Virus record (IMG/VR): IMGVR_UViG_3300042309_000364
Coordinates: 1-33,701 of that record
Origin: a virus
Length of the DNA: 33,701 nt
Strand: one strand, 5' to 3'
In this document: piece after piece, positions 6,313-13,694 of the stretch
Numbering within the stretch: the stretch's first letter is position 1
Layout: the number at the start of each line of letters is the position of its first letter
The notes under the pieces: model-generated
Database searches by the model: none
What the model was told of the DNA's origin: nothing
Seen by the model: only the letters and a program-made list of their open reading frames with translations
Program-made: the position numbers and the translations under genes

Positions 6313-6834
6313 ATGGAAAAAGAATGTTTCAAATGTGGTACAGTAAAGCCCTTAACCGATTTTTATAAACATTCGCAAATGCATGATGGCTATGTAAATA
6401 AATGCAAGGAATGTAATAAGAAAGACGTTAAGGGCAATTACTTAGAAAACATTAAGAAAGAAGGTTTTATTGAAAAGGAACGTAAAAGAGGTAGGCAAAA
6501 ATATCATAGACTTTATATTGGTACTGGCAAAGCAAAGCCTGAAGATAATAAAAGGTGGGCTGAAAAATACCCTGAAAAATATATTATTTATAGAAAATGT
6601 AAAAAAATGAAAAAGCCATTTGGCGATGCAGAAAAACATCATTGGAGTTATAATGAAGAACATGCATCAGATATTATTTGGCTTACTAAAAAACATCATA
6701 ATAAAGCGCATCGTTTTATTGTTTACGATCAAGAAAGAAAAATGTATAGAAGATATGATAATAATATTCTTCTTGATACAAAAGAAACTCACGAAAAATT
6801 TATTTTAGATTGTATTATTAACCAAGAAGATTAA
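6313..6834 (+). CDS. HNH-type endonuclease-like protein with an N-terminal zinc finger
   Basis: 173 residues. Residues 5-35 form a Cys4 finger (CFKCGTVKPLTDFYKH ... CKEC). The second half holds a His-rich segment, EKHHWSYNEEH and then WLTKKHHNKAHRF (residues about 107-134), which resembles an HNH/beta-beta-alpha-metal nuclease core. A basic helix links the two. The DNA is more AT-rich than its operon neighbours, and TACCTTAG at 6290-6297 is a weak -7-like box upstream, so it may be an inserted selfish gene (free-standing homing endonuclease). It could also take part in DNA processing. The related finger at 7890-8081 is notable. Confidence 0.6.
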   Translation: MEKECFKCGTVKPLTDFYKHSQMHDGYVNKCKECNKKDVKGNYLENIKKEGFIEKERKRGRQKYHRLYIGTGKAKPEDNKRWAEKYPEKYIIYRKCKKMKKPFGDAEKHHWSYNEEHASDIIWLTKKHHNKAHRFIVYDQERKMYRRYDNNILLDTKETHEKFILDCIINQED

Positions 6835-6837
6835 ACC

Positions 6838-7032
6838 ATGACCGCACAAGAATACATTAAACACTTATACGCTTTACGATATACAACATACATACGACGC
6901 GAGGGAAAAGGATACTACCTTGTTGATGGTGTAGAAATACCCGAAGCGGAATTTAAAGCAATGCATAAACTTCCAACTGTATTAAATAGGAATATGGAGA
7001 ACCCCGATAAAACAAGACTATGGCTCGGATAG
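6838..7032 (+). CDS. conserved small phage protein, copy 1 of family A
   Basis: 64 residues, MTAQEYIKHLYALRYTTYIRR onward, ending NPDKTRLWLG. It is 58/64 identical to the product of the leftward gene at 3403-3597. Its last 13 bp overlap the start of the cytosine methyltransferase gene in another frame, so translation of the two is probably coupled. Role unknown; conservation of GKGYYLVDG and EIPEAEFKAMHKLPTVLN in both copies points to a functional core. Confidence 0.7.
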   Translation: MTAQEYIKHLYALRYTTYIRREGKGYYLVDGVEIPEAEFKAMHKLPTVLNRNMENPDKTRLWLG

Positions 7033-7688
7033 CAAATATTAAAGTATTAAACCTATACGCTTGTCTTGGCGGCAATCGTTATAAATGGGATGAAGTAGCA
7101 AACATAGAAGTTACTGCAGTTGAATGGGATGAGGAAGCAGCAAGATTATACCAAGAGAGATTTCCAAACGACAAGGTAGTTGTAGCCGATGCACACCAAT
7201 ACTTATTAGACCACTTTAAGGAGTTTGATTTTATATGGAGTTCTCCACCTTGTCCGAGCCATAGCAAAGTAAGGATAAGCCAAAAAAATAGAGAAACTTT
7301 TAAATTTATTTACCCAGATATGAAATTGTATGAGGAAGTGATTTTTTTAGATAATTTTTTTGAAGGTAAATATGTAGTTGAGAATGTAACACCTTACTAC
7401 GAGCCATTGATACCAGCTAAAAAACGAGGTAGGCATTTATATTGGACAAACTTCAATTTGCCTAATAATATAAATGAAAGAAAATTAGACGGTACTTTAA
7501 CTAATATGGTTGATGAAATTGGAACACTGTCTAAATTTCATAATTACGATTTTAAAAAGTACAAAGGCGAACAAAGCACTACTAAAATGGCTCGTAATTT
7601 AGTAGATTATGAAGCTGGGAAAACAATATTTGAAGTTGCAATGGGCATCATTCAAAAGCCTAAAAATAATCAAACTGAATTGTTTTAA
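7020..7688 (+). CDS. DNA (cytosine-5) methyltransferase
   Basis: 222 residues with the C5-methyltransferase motifs in order: motif I-like VLNLYACLGGNRYKW (9-23), VEWDE (34-38), catalytic PPC loop in SSPPCPSHSK (74-83, nucleophile Cys78), ENV at 121-123, RGRHLYW (136-142), and a motif X-like end (AGKTIFEVAMGI). It is small for the family, so the target-recognition part must be minimal. It probably methylates phage DNA to evade host restriction. It is encoded between family A and family B genes, which are adjacent without it in the duplicated leftward copy. Confidence 0.85.
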   Translation: MARIANIKVLNLYACLGGNRYKWDEVANIEVTAVEWDEEAARLYQERFPNDKVVVADAHQYLLDHFKEFDFIWSSPPCPSHSKVRISQKNRETFKFIYPDMKLYEEVIFLDNFFEGKYVVENVTPYYEPLIPAKKRGRHLYWTNFNLPNNINERKLDGTLTNMVDEIGTLSKFHNYDFKKYKGEQSTTKMARNLVDYEAGKTIFEVAMGIIQKPKNNQTELF

Positions 7689-7699
7689 ACTAGCATCAA

Positions 7700-7900
7700 A
7701 TGAAAACAGCAACTTACGCAAGTTACACGCATATTGAAGTTTACCGCAATGGAGAACTAGAAAGGACTTTGGGGATATACAATAAATCAAAGGTTGATAA
7801 AAATAGATTCATTAAAGCCATGTTCAATGAAGTTAGCAAGGCGGCTTACGCAAATCCACACAATATTTATTACATACAATTAAGAAGATATGATGACTAA
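7700..7900 (+). CDS. conserved small phage protein, copy 1 of family B
   Basis: 66 residues, MKTATYASYTHIEVYRNG onward, ending LRRYDD. About 80 % identical by eye to the leftward gene product at 3184-3387. It follows the methyltransferase by 11 bp, and its end overlaps the next start. Function unknown. Confidence 0.7.
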   Translation: MKTATYASYTHIEVYRNGELERTLGIYNKSKVDKNRFIKAMFNEVSKAAYANPHNIYYIQLRRYDD

Positions 7901-8081
7901 ACAATGCTCACGCTGCAAGGTAGTGCAGCCAACAACAAACTATTACAAACACCCACATGGGGAACTTAAATTAAATCCGTATTGCAAAGAATGTCAGAAA
8001 GCAATAAGCAATAGGCATCACCCTAAGTACAATAAACAATCAATGTATTTTGAATGGGATGTAAAAAATGTAACTATATGA
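7890..8081 (+). CDS. stand-alone Cys4 zinc-finger protein
   Basis: 63 residues (start could be the Met at either 7890 or 7893). CSRCKVVQPTTNYYKHPHG, then YCKEC, forms a finger clearly related to the N-terminal finger of the HNH-type protein at 6313-6834 (same CxxC...FYKH/YYKH...CKEC layout). No nuclease core follows. It may be a regulatory or adaptor finger, or the remnant of a decayed HNH gene. The stop overlaps the next gene's ATG (ATGA). Confidence 0.55.
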   Translation: MMTKQCSRCKVVQPTTNYYKHPHGELKLNPYCKECQKAISNRHHPKYNKQSMYFEWDVKNVTI

Positions 8082-8545
8082 CACACAAAGAACGCTATAA
8101 CGATGCTCATTTGGATTGGTTTAAAATGCGCTATCCTGCACCATACAAAGATGGACATTATGCGCCGCCTGTAATGCCTAAAATAAAGACCGCCAATGGT
8201 TTAACGCGCTACATAGTAAACATATTATTTTGGCTTCCACATACAAACGGAACGCGAGTAGCTTCAACAGGCAGGTTAATTGATGCACAAGAAAAACAAC
8301 AAAGCGGAACTATTTTAACCGTTAAAAAGTTTATACCAGGAACAACCCGCAAAGGAACGGCGGATGTTACGGCAACCATTAAAGGAAGATCGGTTAAATG
8401 GGAAGTTAAGGTAGGTAAAGACCGCCCAAGTGAATTTCAATTGCGAGAACAACAAATGGAGCAACAAGCTGGGGGGTATTATTTCTTTGTACATACTCCA
8501 GATGAATTTTGGCAGCAATATGATGAGGTTATAAATAGTTTATAG
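8078..8545 (+). CDS. PD-(D/E)XK-type nuclease (VRR-NUC/resolvase-like)
   Basis: I prefer the ATG at 8078, which overlaps the preceding stop as ATGA and gives 155 residues; an in-frame ATG at 8054 would add eight. The C-terminal half holds the nuclease core: KGTADVTATIKGRSVKWEVK carries an Asp and, one strand later, the E-V-K of the PD-(D/E)XK motif. SEFQLREQQM and GGYYFFVHTPDEF follow, as in VRR-NUC and archaeal-type resolvase folds. Likely roles are processing branched DNA during replication or packaging, or acting with the RecT-like annealing protein. Confidence 0.65.
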   Translation: MTHKERYNDAHLDWFKMRYPAPYKDGHYAPPVMPKIKTANGLTRYIVNILFWLPHTNGTRVASTGRLIDAQEKQQSGTILTVKKFIPGTTRKGTADVTATIKGRSVKWEVKVGKDRPSEFQLREQQMEQQAGGYYFFVHTPDEFWQQYDEVINSL

Positions 8546-8553
8546 TATATTTG
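8546..8553 (+). promoter_or_regulatory. TATATTTG -7 box upstream of the structured RNA
   Basis: TATATTTG is a perfect TAnnTTTG match that begins at the first base after the nuclease stop codon. A convincing -33 TTTG is not seen at the right distance, so promoter strength is uncertain. Transcription would start near 8560, just at the beginning of the hairpin series. Confidence 0.5.
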
Positions 8554-8559
8554 TACAAC

Positions 8560-8658
8560 GGTTCAGAAATAGTATTGCAGGTTATTTCTGAATTTATTGT
8601 TTAACAAACGCAAGTTAAACATAACCCCCTTCGCTGCAATCGTTGGGGGTTCTTTATT
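8560..8658 (+). ncRNA. structured RNA: three hairpins with a predicted kissing loop
   Basis: Hairpin 1 pairs 8562-8571 with 8583-8592 (10 perfect base pairs, 11-nt loop). Hairpin 2 pairs GTTTAAC 8599-8605 with GTTAAAC 8614-8620 (7 bp, 8-nt loop). Hairpin 3 pairs AACCCCC 8623-8629 with GGGGGTT 8645-8651 (7 bp, 15-nt loop) and ends in CTTTATTT. Loop 1 contains ATTGCAG (8574-8580) and loop 3 contains CTGCAAT (8634-8640), which are exact reverse complements, so a 7-bp kissing interaction is possible. No open frame fits. It could be a small RNA or a leader that attenuates the replication genes downstream. Confidence 0.6.
8623..8658 (+). terminator. intrinsic-type terminator at the end of the structured RNA
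   Basis: A GC-rich 7-bp stem (AACCCCC/GGGGGTT) followed by CTTTATTT. The T-tract is interrupted, so termination may be partial and regulated, particularly because its loop can pair with the first hairpin. It lies 21 bp before the next gene. Confidence 0.55.
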
Positions 8659-8678
8659 TACACAATTAAATTAAATAT

Positions 8679-8855
8679 ATGGTAAATTGTTGGGTAATTA
8701 TTAAAGGTCAAGAAAAAGAATTTTACATTTTAGATTCGTATTTATACGATTTAGATACAAGGTACATTGGCTATTATGAAGGAAACAAAGAATTGGTTAC
8801 AATTAGAGTTGAAGATATTTTTTCATTAGGTAAAAAAACAAGATTTATACAATGA
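8679..8855 (+). CDS. 58-aa hypothetical protein before the primase gene
   Basis: MVNCWVIIKGQEKEFYILDS and so on, 58 residues, beta-rich, with no membrane segment. The stop overlaps the ATG of the large replication gene at 8852 (ATGA), so translation is likely coupled. It lies just downstream of the structured RNA, which may control it. Family not recognised. Confidence 0.5.
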   Translation: MVNCWVIIKGQEKEFYILDSYLYDLDTRYIGYYEGNKELVTIRVEDIFSLGKKTRFIQ

Positions 8856-11005
8856 TATTTACAAGATACCAATCGCTATTTAAAACAAATGAACCTGAAA
8901 TAATAGAGTTTCATCAATTTGTTAATGAATTAACAACACATAATCCAATCTTTGATGAAATAAGAAACGAAACGGTTAAAGAGCGTAAAGATTATTTAAA
9001 AAAGAACTTACCAGGATATTGTTTTGCGGGTGTATTCTCAAACCGTTCAGAACGAGGATTTGAAAAGCATTCAGGTGCGGCAATACTTGACTTTGATAAA
9101 ATACCCAAAGAACAATACACGCCTTTGTTTTTAGAATTGTGTAAACTTCCATTTATACTTGCTGCATGGCGTTCACCTTCTGGAAATGGAATTAAAGCAC
9201 TTATAAAAATACCAGCATCAACACCTGCGGAGCATTCGCTTCGGTTAAAAACATTTGCGTTATATTTTGAATCTAAATATTTAGACCTTGATGCAGATGT
9301 TTGTCGCTTTTGTTTTAGTTCTTATGATCCGACACCTTACATTAATGAATTAGCCGAAGAATTTACTTTAATGTTTTCCGAACAAGACCTTAACAAAAAA
9401 GCGGAATACAATAATGAAATAGTAAACGCAATAGGCGATGAGGCTAAAATAATTAACATAATAACTAACTTTAAGCGTTCAACAACTTTTATTGAAGGGC
9501 AACGCAATAAGCATACATTTATGTTGGCTTCGCATTTTTGCGAATATGGTGTAACAAAAAACGCTTGTATTGATTACTTTAAAAATAACATTTGGACTAC
9601 AGATTTTATAGAAGAAGGCACAAAAGCAATTAATTCAGCATATCGTACACGAAAGGCAAATAGTAAACAATTAGAAGATAGAGAAAAAGAGCAAACGCAA
9701 GATGATATACATTACCCATTTGACATATTTCCAACTAAAATAAGAGAGTCAATATTTGACGTAAGCCGCGAACTTTCTCTTAACCCTATATTCCTTGCAA
9801 CGGCAGGACTTTGGACTGCATCTTCATTGGCAGGGAATGCTTATGTTTCAGAATTTGGCTCAAGTGCAAAGAATATTTTATTCTGCCTTATGATCGCACC
9901 TGTATCGGTTGGTAAAACACCAGCTTTTAAGTCCATGTGTGAGCAACCATTGAGCGATACTTTGCAACGCGAGGATCAAGAATATAAAAATAAGTTAGCT
10001 GAATGGAACGATGAAAGAATGGCGGCTTTATCTTCCAAAAGTCAATTTACTAAAGCCAAGCCAAGAAGATTTCATCCGTTTGCAGTTGATGGAACTACTG
10101 AAGGTTATATTGCCCTTTGCCAAGATCAGCCAAACGGAATGGGAGTTTATCATGATGAAGCTGAATCAATATTAAACGCTGGGGCGCACAAGTCTAACAA
10201 CGATTCAATCTCATTTTTTACTCAAGCATTTAGTGGCGGAAGATATACTCAAATTCGTGCCGATAGGGATAAAGAGCGTGTAGTTCAAAATCTAAACATT
10301 AACCTTTTAATGGGAACGCAACCAAGCCGATTAACTAATATATTTACGATGGATAAGATTGAGAGCGGCTTTGCTTCACGTTTCCTTATGGTTCAATCCG
10401 ATTATATACAATTAAACGTAAACGCAGATCCATTTACACAACAAAGGCAAATGTGCGCCGAATGGTCTAACCTTGTTTTGTCTTTGTACGACATTAATAA
10501 AACGTACAGTAACAATGATGTAAACCCTATAAAAATACAAATAACCGATTCTGCAAAGGAATTATATCGCAAATACTTTCAAGGCTCTTTAATGGCAGCT
10601 AATGACCGTATAAACAACCGCATCGAAGATTATATTAAAGGTGCAGAAGCTAAGATGTCGGCGTACTTTCCAAGATTAACGCAAATAATAGCGATTATTA
10701 ACAATCCAATAAACCCAATAATAGACGAAAATACTATTGAATTGGGATGGCAGCTTTACCGTTATCATGCACAATCAACGGTTAATATATTAAAAAACTT
10801 GCATAAAACAGTAGAAACTGGGCTACCTTTAGAGTTAGATAATTTGTATAATAGCTTACCTTTTGAGTTTACTTATTCTGAAGCCGAGCAGGTTTGTAAG
10901 AAAATAAATTTACCTGACAAGAAATTTAGAACCGCTTTGAGGCGAAAAGACTTTAAGATATTGTTTAGTAAAACAGATCATGGAAAATACAAGAAGGTGC
11001 ATTAA
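8852..11005 (+). CDS. replication protein with BT4734-like (VirE-N) primase part and DUF3987
   Basis: 717 residues. The N-terminal ~170 residues resemble the BT4734/VirE-N domain, a primase-polymerase-like fold: ILDFDKI (78-84), WRSPSGNGIKALIK (106-119) and DADVCRFCFSSYDP (147-160). A middle helical part (200-270) is primase-C-like. From about 285 to 660 it matches DUF3987, with the P-loop-like APVSVGKT at 349-356 and VYHDEAES further on. This combination is common in Bacteroidota phages and mobile elements and is thought to prime and perhaps unwind at the origin. The candidate origin lies directly downstream. The gene ends inside a strong terminator. Confidence 0.8.
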   Translation: MIFTRYQSLFKTNEPEIIEFHQFVNELTTHNPIFDEIRNETVKERKDYLKKNLPGYCFAGVFSNRSERGFEKHSGAAILDFDKIPKEQYTPLFLELCKLPFILAAWRSPSGNGIKALIKIPASTPAEHSLRLKTFALYFESKYLDLDADVCRFCFSSYDPTPYINELAEEFTLMFSEQDLNKKAEYNNEIVNAIGDEAKIINIITNFKRSTTFIEGQRNKHTFMLASHFCEYGVTKNACIDYFKNNIWTTDFIEEGTKAINSAYRTRKANSKQLEDREKEQTQDDIHYPFDIFPTKIRESIFDVSRELSLNPIFLATAGLWTASSLAGNAYVSEFGSSAKNILFCLMIAPVSVGKTPAFKSMCEQPLSDTLQREDQEYKNKLAEWNDERMAALSSKSQFTKAKPRRFHPFAVDGTTEGYIALCQDQPNGMGVYHDEAESILNAGAHKSNNDSISFFTQAFSGGRYTQIRADRDKERVVQNLNINLLMGTQPSRLTNIFTMDKIESGFASRFLMVQSDYIQLNVNADPFTQQRQMCAEWSNLVLSLYDINKTYSNNDVNPIKIQITDSAKELYRKYFQGSLMAANDRINNRIEDYIKGAEAKMSAYFPRLTQIIAIINNPINPIIDENTIELGWQLYRYHAQSTVNILKNLHKTVETGLPLELDNLYNSLPFEFTYSEAEQVCKKINLPDKKFRTALRRKDFKILFSKTDHGKYKKVH

Positions 11006-11017
11006 GCACCTTTTTTT
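10994..11017 (+). terminator. strong intrinsic terminator overlapping the primase stop codon
   Basis: AAGGTGC (10994-11000) pairs perfectly with GCACCTT (11006-11012) around a 5-base loop, followed by seven T (11011-11017). The stop codon TAA (11003-11005) lies in the loop, so ribosomes reaching the stop could affect hairpin folding. It ends the early rightward transcript before the repeat region. Confidence 0.85.
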
Positions 11018-11023
11018 ATGTCA

Positions 11024-11245
11024 ATAGTTACCAATAATTACCATAAATGCACACGCGAAACCTTTGCTACCATTGAATAGTTACCATAATTGGTAACTTT
11101 ACTATGATATAAAATTTAATATATCTCTTAGTGTAATTATATAAATATAAGCACTACGTCAAAATTGGTAATTATGGTAACTATCCGCACTGGCATTGAG
11201 TTTCAGCCGTACATTAATAGTAATTATGGTAATTATGGTAAAATT
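11024..11245 (+). repeat. inverted arrays of a 9-bp repeat around an AT-rich core: candidate replication origin
   Basis: The 9-mer GGTAAYTAT occurs six times exactly. Three copies are in reverse orientation on the left (11024-11032, 11034-11042, 11077-11085) and three forward on the right (11167-11175, 11176-11184, 11228-11236). Degenerate forward copies lie at 11092, 11219 and 11237. The intervening 11101-11160 is strongly AT-rich. There is no gene from 11006 to about 11294. Iterons flanking a melting region beside the replication gene fit an origin; binding sites for a transcription factor are the alternative. Confidence 0.6.
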
Positions 11246-11294
11246 TACCATCCGTTTTAAAAATATGTACTAATTTAGCACAAACGCAGCAAAT

Positions 11295-11804
11295 TTGTTA
11301 CCATCTTTTCATGCAATAGTGGAAAAAGTTTACACGAGCCAATGGTTTAACGAAGTTATCGACAAAATGCAGCCAGAACAATTGCAGCAAGATTTAAAGC
11401 AAGAGGTTATAATGGTGTTACTAGAACTTCCACAAGAAAGGGTTGAACAAATGGAAGCCGATGGGATGCTAAAGTTTTATACAATTAGGACAATACTTAA
11501 CATGATTAAATCCGATAGGTCAAAGTTCTTTACCATGTTTAGGAATTACGAGGAAATACCCGACATCAAAGAACAAGCCTATGAAGATTATTTTGAAATG
11601 CCCGACATTGATTTAAATACTATCTTTGACAATACAAGAGAGCAGCTATATGAAAAGGATATGTTATTTCATTATTGCTATTCTTTTGACCGTAACGCTT
11701 TAGCAATGAGTAGAGGTACTGGGATACCCTACAAAACAATTATAAGAACATTAACAAACGCAAAAAACAAAGTTAAATGCTACTTACAATCGCAGCAGCA
11801 ATAA
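11295..11804 (+). CDS. sigma-factor-like transcription protein
   Basis: 169 residues from a TTG start; GTG at 11319 or ATG at 11367 are alternatives, and no in-frame ATG exists upstream. LQQDLKQEVIMVLLELP (residues about 30-46) and FYTIRTILNMIKSDRSKFF resemble sigma-70 region 2. The C-terminal SRGTGIPYKTIIRTLTNAKN resembles the region 4 helix-turn-helix (family-like S/T-G-I-xxxTI-xxR pattern). It would redirect host RNA polymerase to phage promoters, possibly the late motif found at 17308, 22977, 23729 and 25867. It is the first gene after the terminator and repeats, so it may be controlled by them. Confidence 0.55.
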   Translation: MLPSFHAIVEKVYTSQWFNEVIDKMQPEQLQQDLKQEVIMVLLELPQERVEQMEADGMLKFYTIRTILNMIKSDRSKFFTMFRNYEEIPDIKEQAYEDYFEMPDIDLNTIFDNTREQLYEKDMLFHYCYSFDRNALAMSRGTGIPYKTIIRTLTNAKNKVKCYLQSQQQ

Positions 11805-12013
11805 CGTTTACAATTTGGTTTATTGACATTGTACAAGGGCATCGTATCCTTAAAATAAATTTTAAGCCCTTTAATTGCCATCCATGCCTTTCCGTGTGGG
11901 TTTATATTGTTTTTTATTTATCGCCTAACCTTGTGGCTCTAATTGCGTTTGGCGCATGTTTTACATCGGTAGCTACTTGCATAATTTCTAAAATGTTAGA
12001 CAAATGGAATTAA
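11777..12013 (+). CDS. small inner-membrane protein
   Basis: 78 residues with two hydrophobic segments: MLLTIAAAITFTIWFIDIV (1-19), and about residues 38-68 (LSVWVYIVFYLSP ... LIAFGACFTSVATCII). Between them is CHPCLSVW, a short Cys-Pro-Cys-like loop reminiscent of DUF1360-type proteins. It overlaps the sigma-like gene by 28 bp and the next gene by 10 bp. A holin role is conceivable from size and two transmembrane helices, but there is no lysis gene next to it. Confidence 0.55.
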   Translation: MLLTIAAAITFTIWFIDIVQGHRILKINFKPFNCHPCLSVWVYIVFYLSPNLVALIAFGACFTSVATCIISKMLDKWN

Positions 12014-12264
12014 AGCCCGAACATTTAGCCTTTTTAAAAGCAAATGAGCATCATTTTGCTACCGCCAAAGATGGTTGGGTGCAAAACGTAGAAGGACTAG
12101 ATATGCTTGAACACATATACCATCAATATTTAGATAGCCGATTTATACTTACTAAATGGTGTAAGGATTGCGTATTTAATATGATTTTAAGACTTGCACA
12201 TTTATACGAACTAAATAAACCCAATGAGAATACTAGCACTAGGAAGCCTAAACTCAGGCGTTAG
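12004..12264 (+). CDS. hypothetical phage protein
   Basis: 86 residues (MELKPEHLAFLKANEHHFAT...), soluble and mostly helical, with two Cys in WCKDCVF and a basic tail. It resembles small proteins seen upstream of glycosyltransferase or terminase genes in Bacteroidota phages, role unknown. It overlaps the upstream gene by 10 bp and the glycosyltransferase start by 41 bp, so all are on one transcript. Confidence 0.6.
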   Translation: MELKPEHLAFLKANEHHFATAKDGWVQNVEGLDMLEHIYHQYLDSRFILTKWCKDCVFNMILRLAHLYELNKPNENTSTRKPKLRR

Positions 12265-13249
12265 CTTTCATCGTATTATAATGCCTTTAATCTATATGGT
12301 TCAAGGTACCAATGACTTTGTAAAGATAACCAACCAAATAGACAATGAACAACTTGAAGAAGGTTGGGATATTGTAGTAATGAATAGGTCGGTTAGTTTC
12401 CCTGCTCATAAAATGGCAGAGTTTAAAAAAAGGTATAGCTTTACCTTAGTTGTGGACAATGATGATTATTGGGAACTTGATCCGCATCACAACCTTGCAG
12501 ACCATTACCTTACCAATAACATTGCCCAACAGATTATTGACTACATACAAATAGCCGATATTTGTACCGTAACCCATTCAAGGTTAGCGAGTGAAGTTTA
12601 CAAGTACAATAAAAACGTGCATGTAATTCCAAACGCTTTGCCTTTTGGTGATGGTCAATTTAGTGCCGCCAAACAATCATCCGATAAAGTACGTTTATTT
12701 TGGTCGGGATCGGATACCCATGCACAAGATGTTTCTATACTAAGAAACCCAATGCAAAGAGTATACGGTGATTATGATTTGCGAAGTAAGATTAAAACCA
12801 ACATGGCTGGTTACACCGAAAAAGCTAAACCCATTTGGGATATTATGATTTCGGCATTTACAACAGGGTTAAGGTTTGATTCAACTATTTACCAAATAGC
12901 ATTGCCCGAAAAGTACATGAATGCTTATTGTGATTCCGATATATCGGTTATCCCTTTGCTTAACACAAAGTTTAACGGTTATAAATCTAATTTAAAAGTA
13001 TTGGAAGCCGCCACAAAGCGTAACCCTGCTATTGTTAGCATGGTTGATCCTTACCTTGATATGCCTTTGTGTTATGTTAGAAGCCAACAATATTGGTACA
13101 AATGGATAAAGGAATTAGTAAACGATAAAGCCATGAGAGAGGAAAAAGGCAATGAATTGTACGAGTTCTGCAATAAGCATTTTAATTTATTAACCGTAAA
13201 TAAGAAAAGGCATGAATTATATTCATCCAACTGCCATAATTTATCCTGA
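12224..13249 (+). CDS. GT-B glycosyltransferase (family 4-like)
   Basis: 341 residues. The start MRILALGSLNSGVSFHRI matches the donor/acceptor loop of GT-B enzymes. VDNDDYW is at 77-83 and VHVIPNAL at 132-139 marks the domain linker, as in family 4. DSDISVIPLL and then FNGYKSNLKVLEA (237-262) is the nucleotide-sugar-binding C-terminal motif (family 4 has an E-x7-E-type site here). It overlaps neighbours on both sides in the second glycan island. The sugar donor is not predictable. Confidence 0.75.
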   Translation: MRILALGSLNSGVSFHRIIMPLIYMVQGTNDFVKITNQIDNEQLEEGWDIVVMNRSVSFPAHKMAEFKKRYSFTLVVDNDDYWELDPHHNLADHYLTNNIAQQIIDYIQIADICTVTHSRLASEVYKYNKNVHVIPNALPFGDGQFSAAKQSSDKVRLFWSGSDTHAQDVSILRNPMQRVYGDYDLRSKIKTNMAGYTEKAKPIWDIMISAFTTGLRFDSTIYQIALPEKYMNAYCDSDISVIPLLNTKFNGYKSNLKVLEAATKRNPAIVSMVDPYLDMPLCYVRSQQYWYKWIKELVNDKAMREEKGNELYEFCNKHFNLLTVNKKRHELYSSNCHNLS

Positions 13250-13694
13250 TGTAATTTTAGGCAATAATTGTTACATCGGTGCTTATTGTATTATAGGCGC
13301 ACCGCCAGAATGGAAAGGCAAAGAGCAACAAGGCAAAGGCGTTTTTATAGGAAACGATGTAAGGATAACTGGACATGTTACAATAGATTCGGGTGTAGAA
13401 AATAAAACCTTCATAGGTAGCGGTTGCTACATAATGAAAGGGGTACATATTGGACATGATGTTTATGTATTTCAAGATTGCACATTGTCTTGCCATTGTT
13501 TAATTGGTGGTCATAGTATTATCCAAAAAAATACTAATATAGGTTTGGGTGCTATTATTCATCAAAAGTTGATAGTACCGCCAAGTTGCATGATAGGCAT
13601 GGGAACTGTTGTAACAAAGCGCACACAAATGCAACCTAATTCAAAATACGTTGGAAACCCCGCAAGATACCTTGCACCAAATATAAAACCATGA
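13212..13694 (+). CDS. left-handed beta-helix acyltransferase (LpxA/NeuD-like)
   Basis: 160 residues made of hexapeptide repeats, for example IHPTAIIYPDVILGNNCYIG at the start, then VFIGNDVRITGHVTID, FIGSGCYIMKGVHIGHDVYV and IGLGAIIH. The C-terminal GNPARYL is the usual ending of sugar O/N-acetyltransferases. It probably acylates the sugar handled by neighbouring glycosyltransferases. His residues in the coil (HIGHDV, CHCLIGGHS) could supply the catalytic base. It overlaps the GT gene by 38 bp and the next gene by 4 bp. Confidence 0.8.
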   Translation: MNYIHPTAIIYPDVILGNNCYIGAYCIIGAPPEWKGKEQQGKGVFIGNDVRITGHVTIDSGVENKTFIGSGCYIMKGVHIGHDVYVFQDCTLSCHCLIGGHSIIQKNTNIGLGAIIHQKLIVPPSCMIGMGTVVTKRTQMQPNSKYVGNPARYLAPNIKP

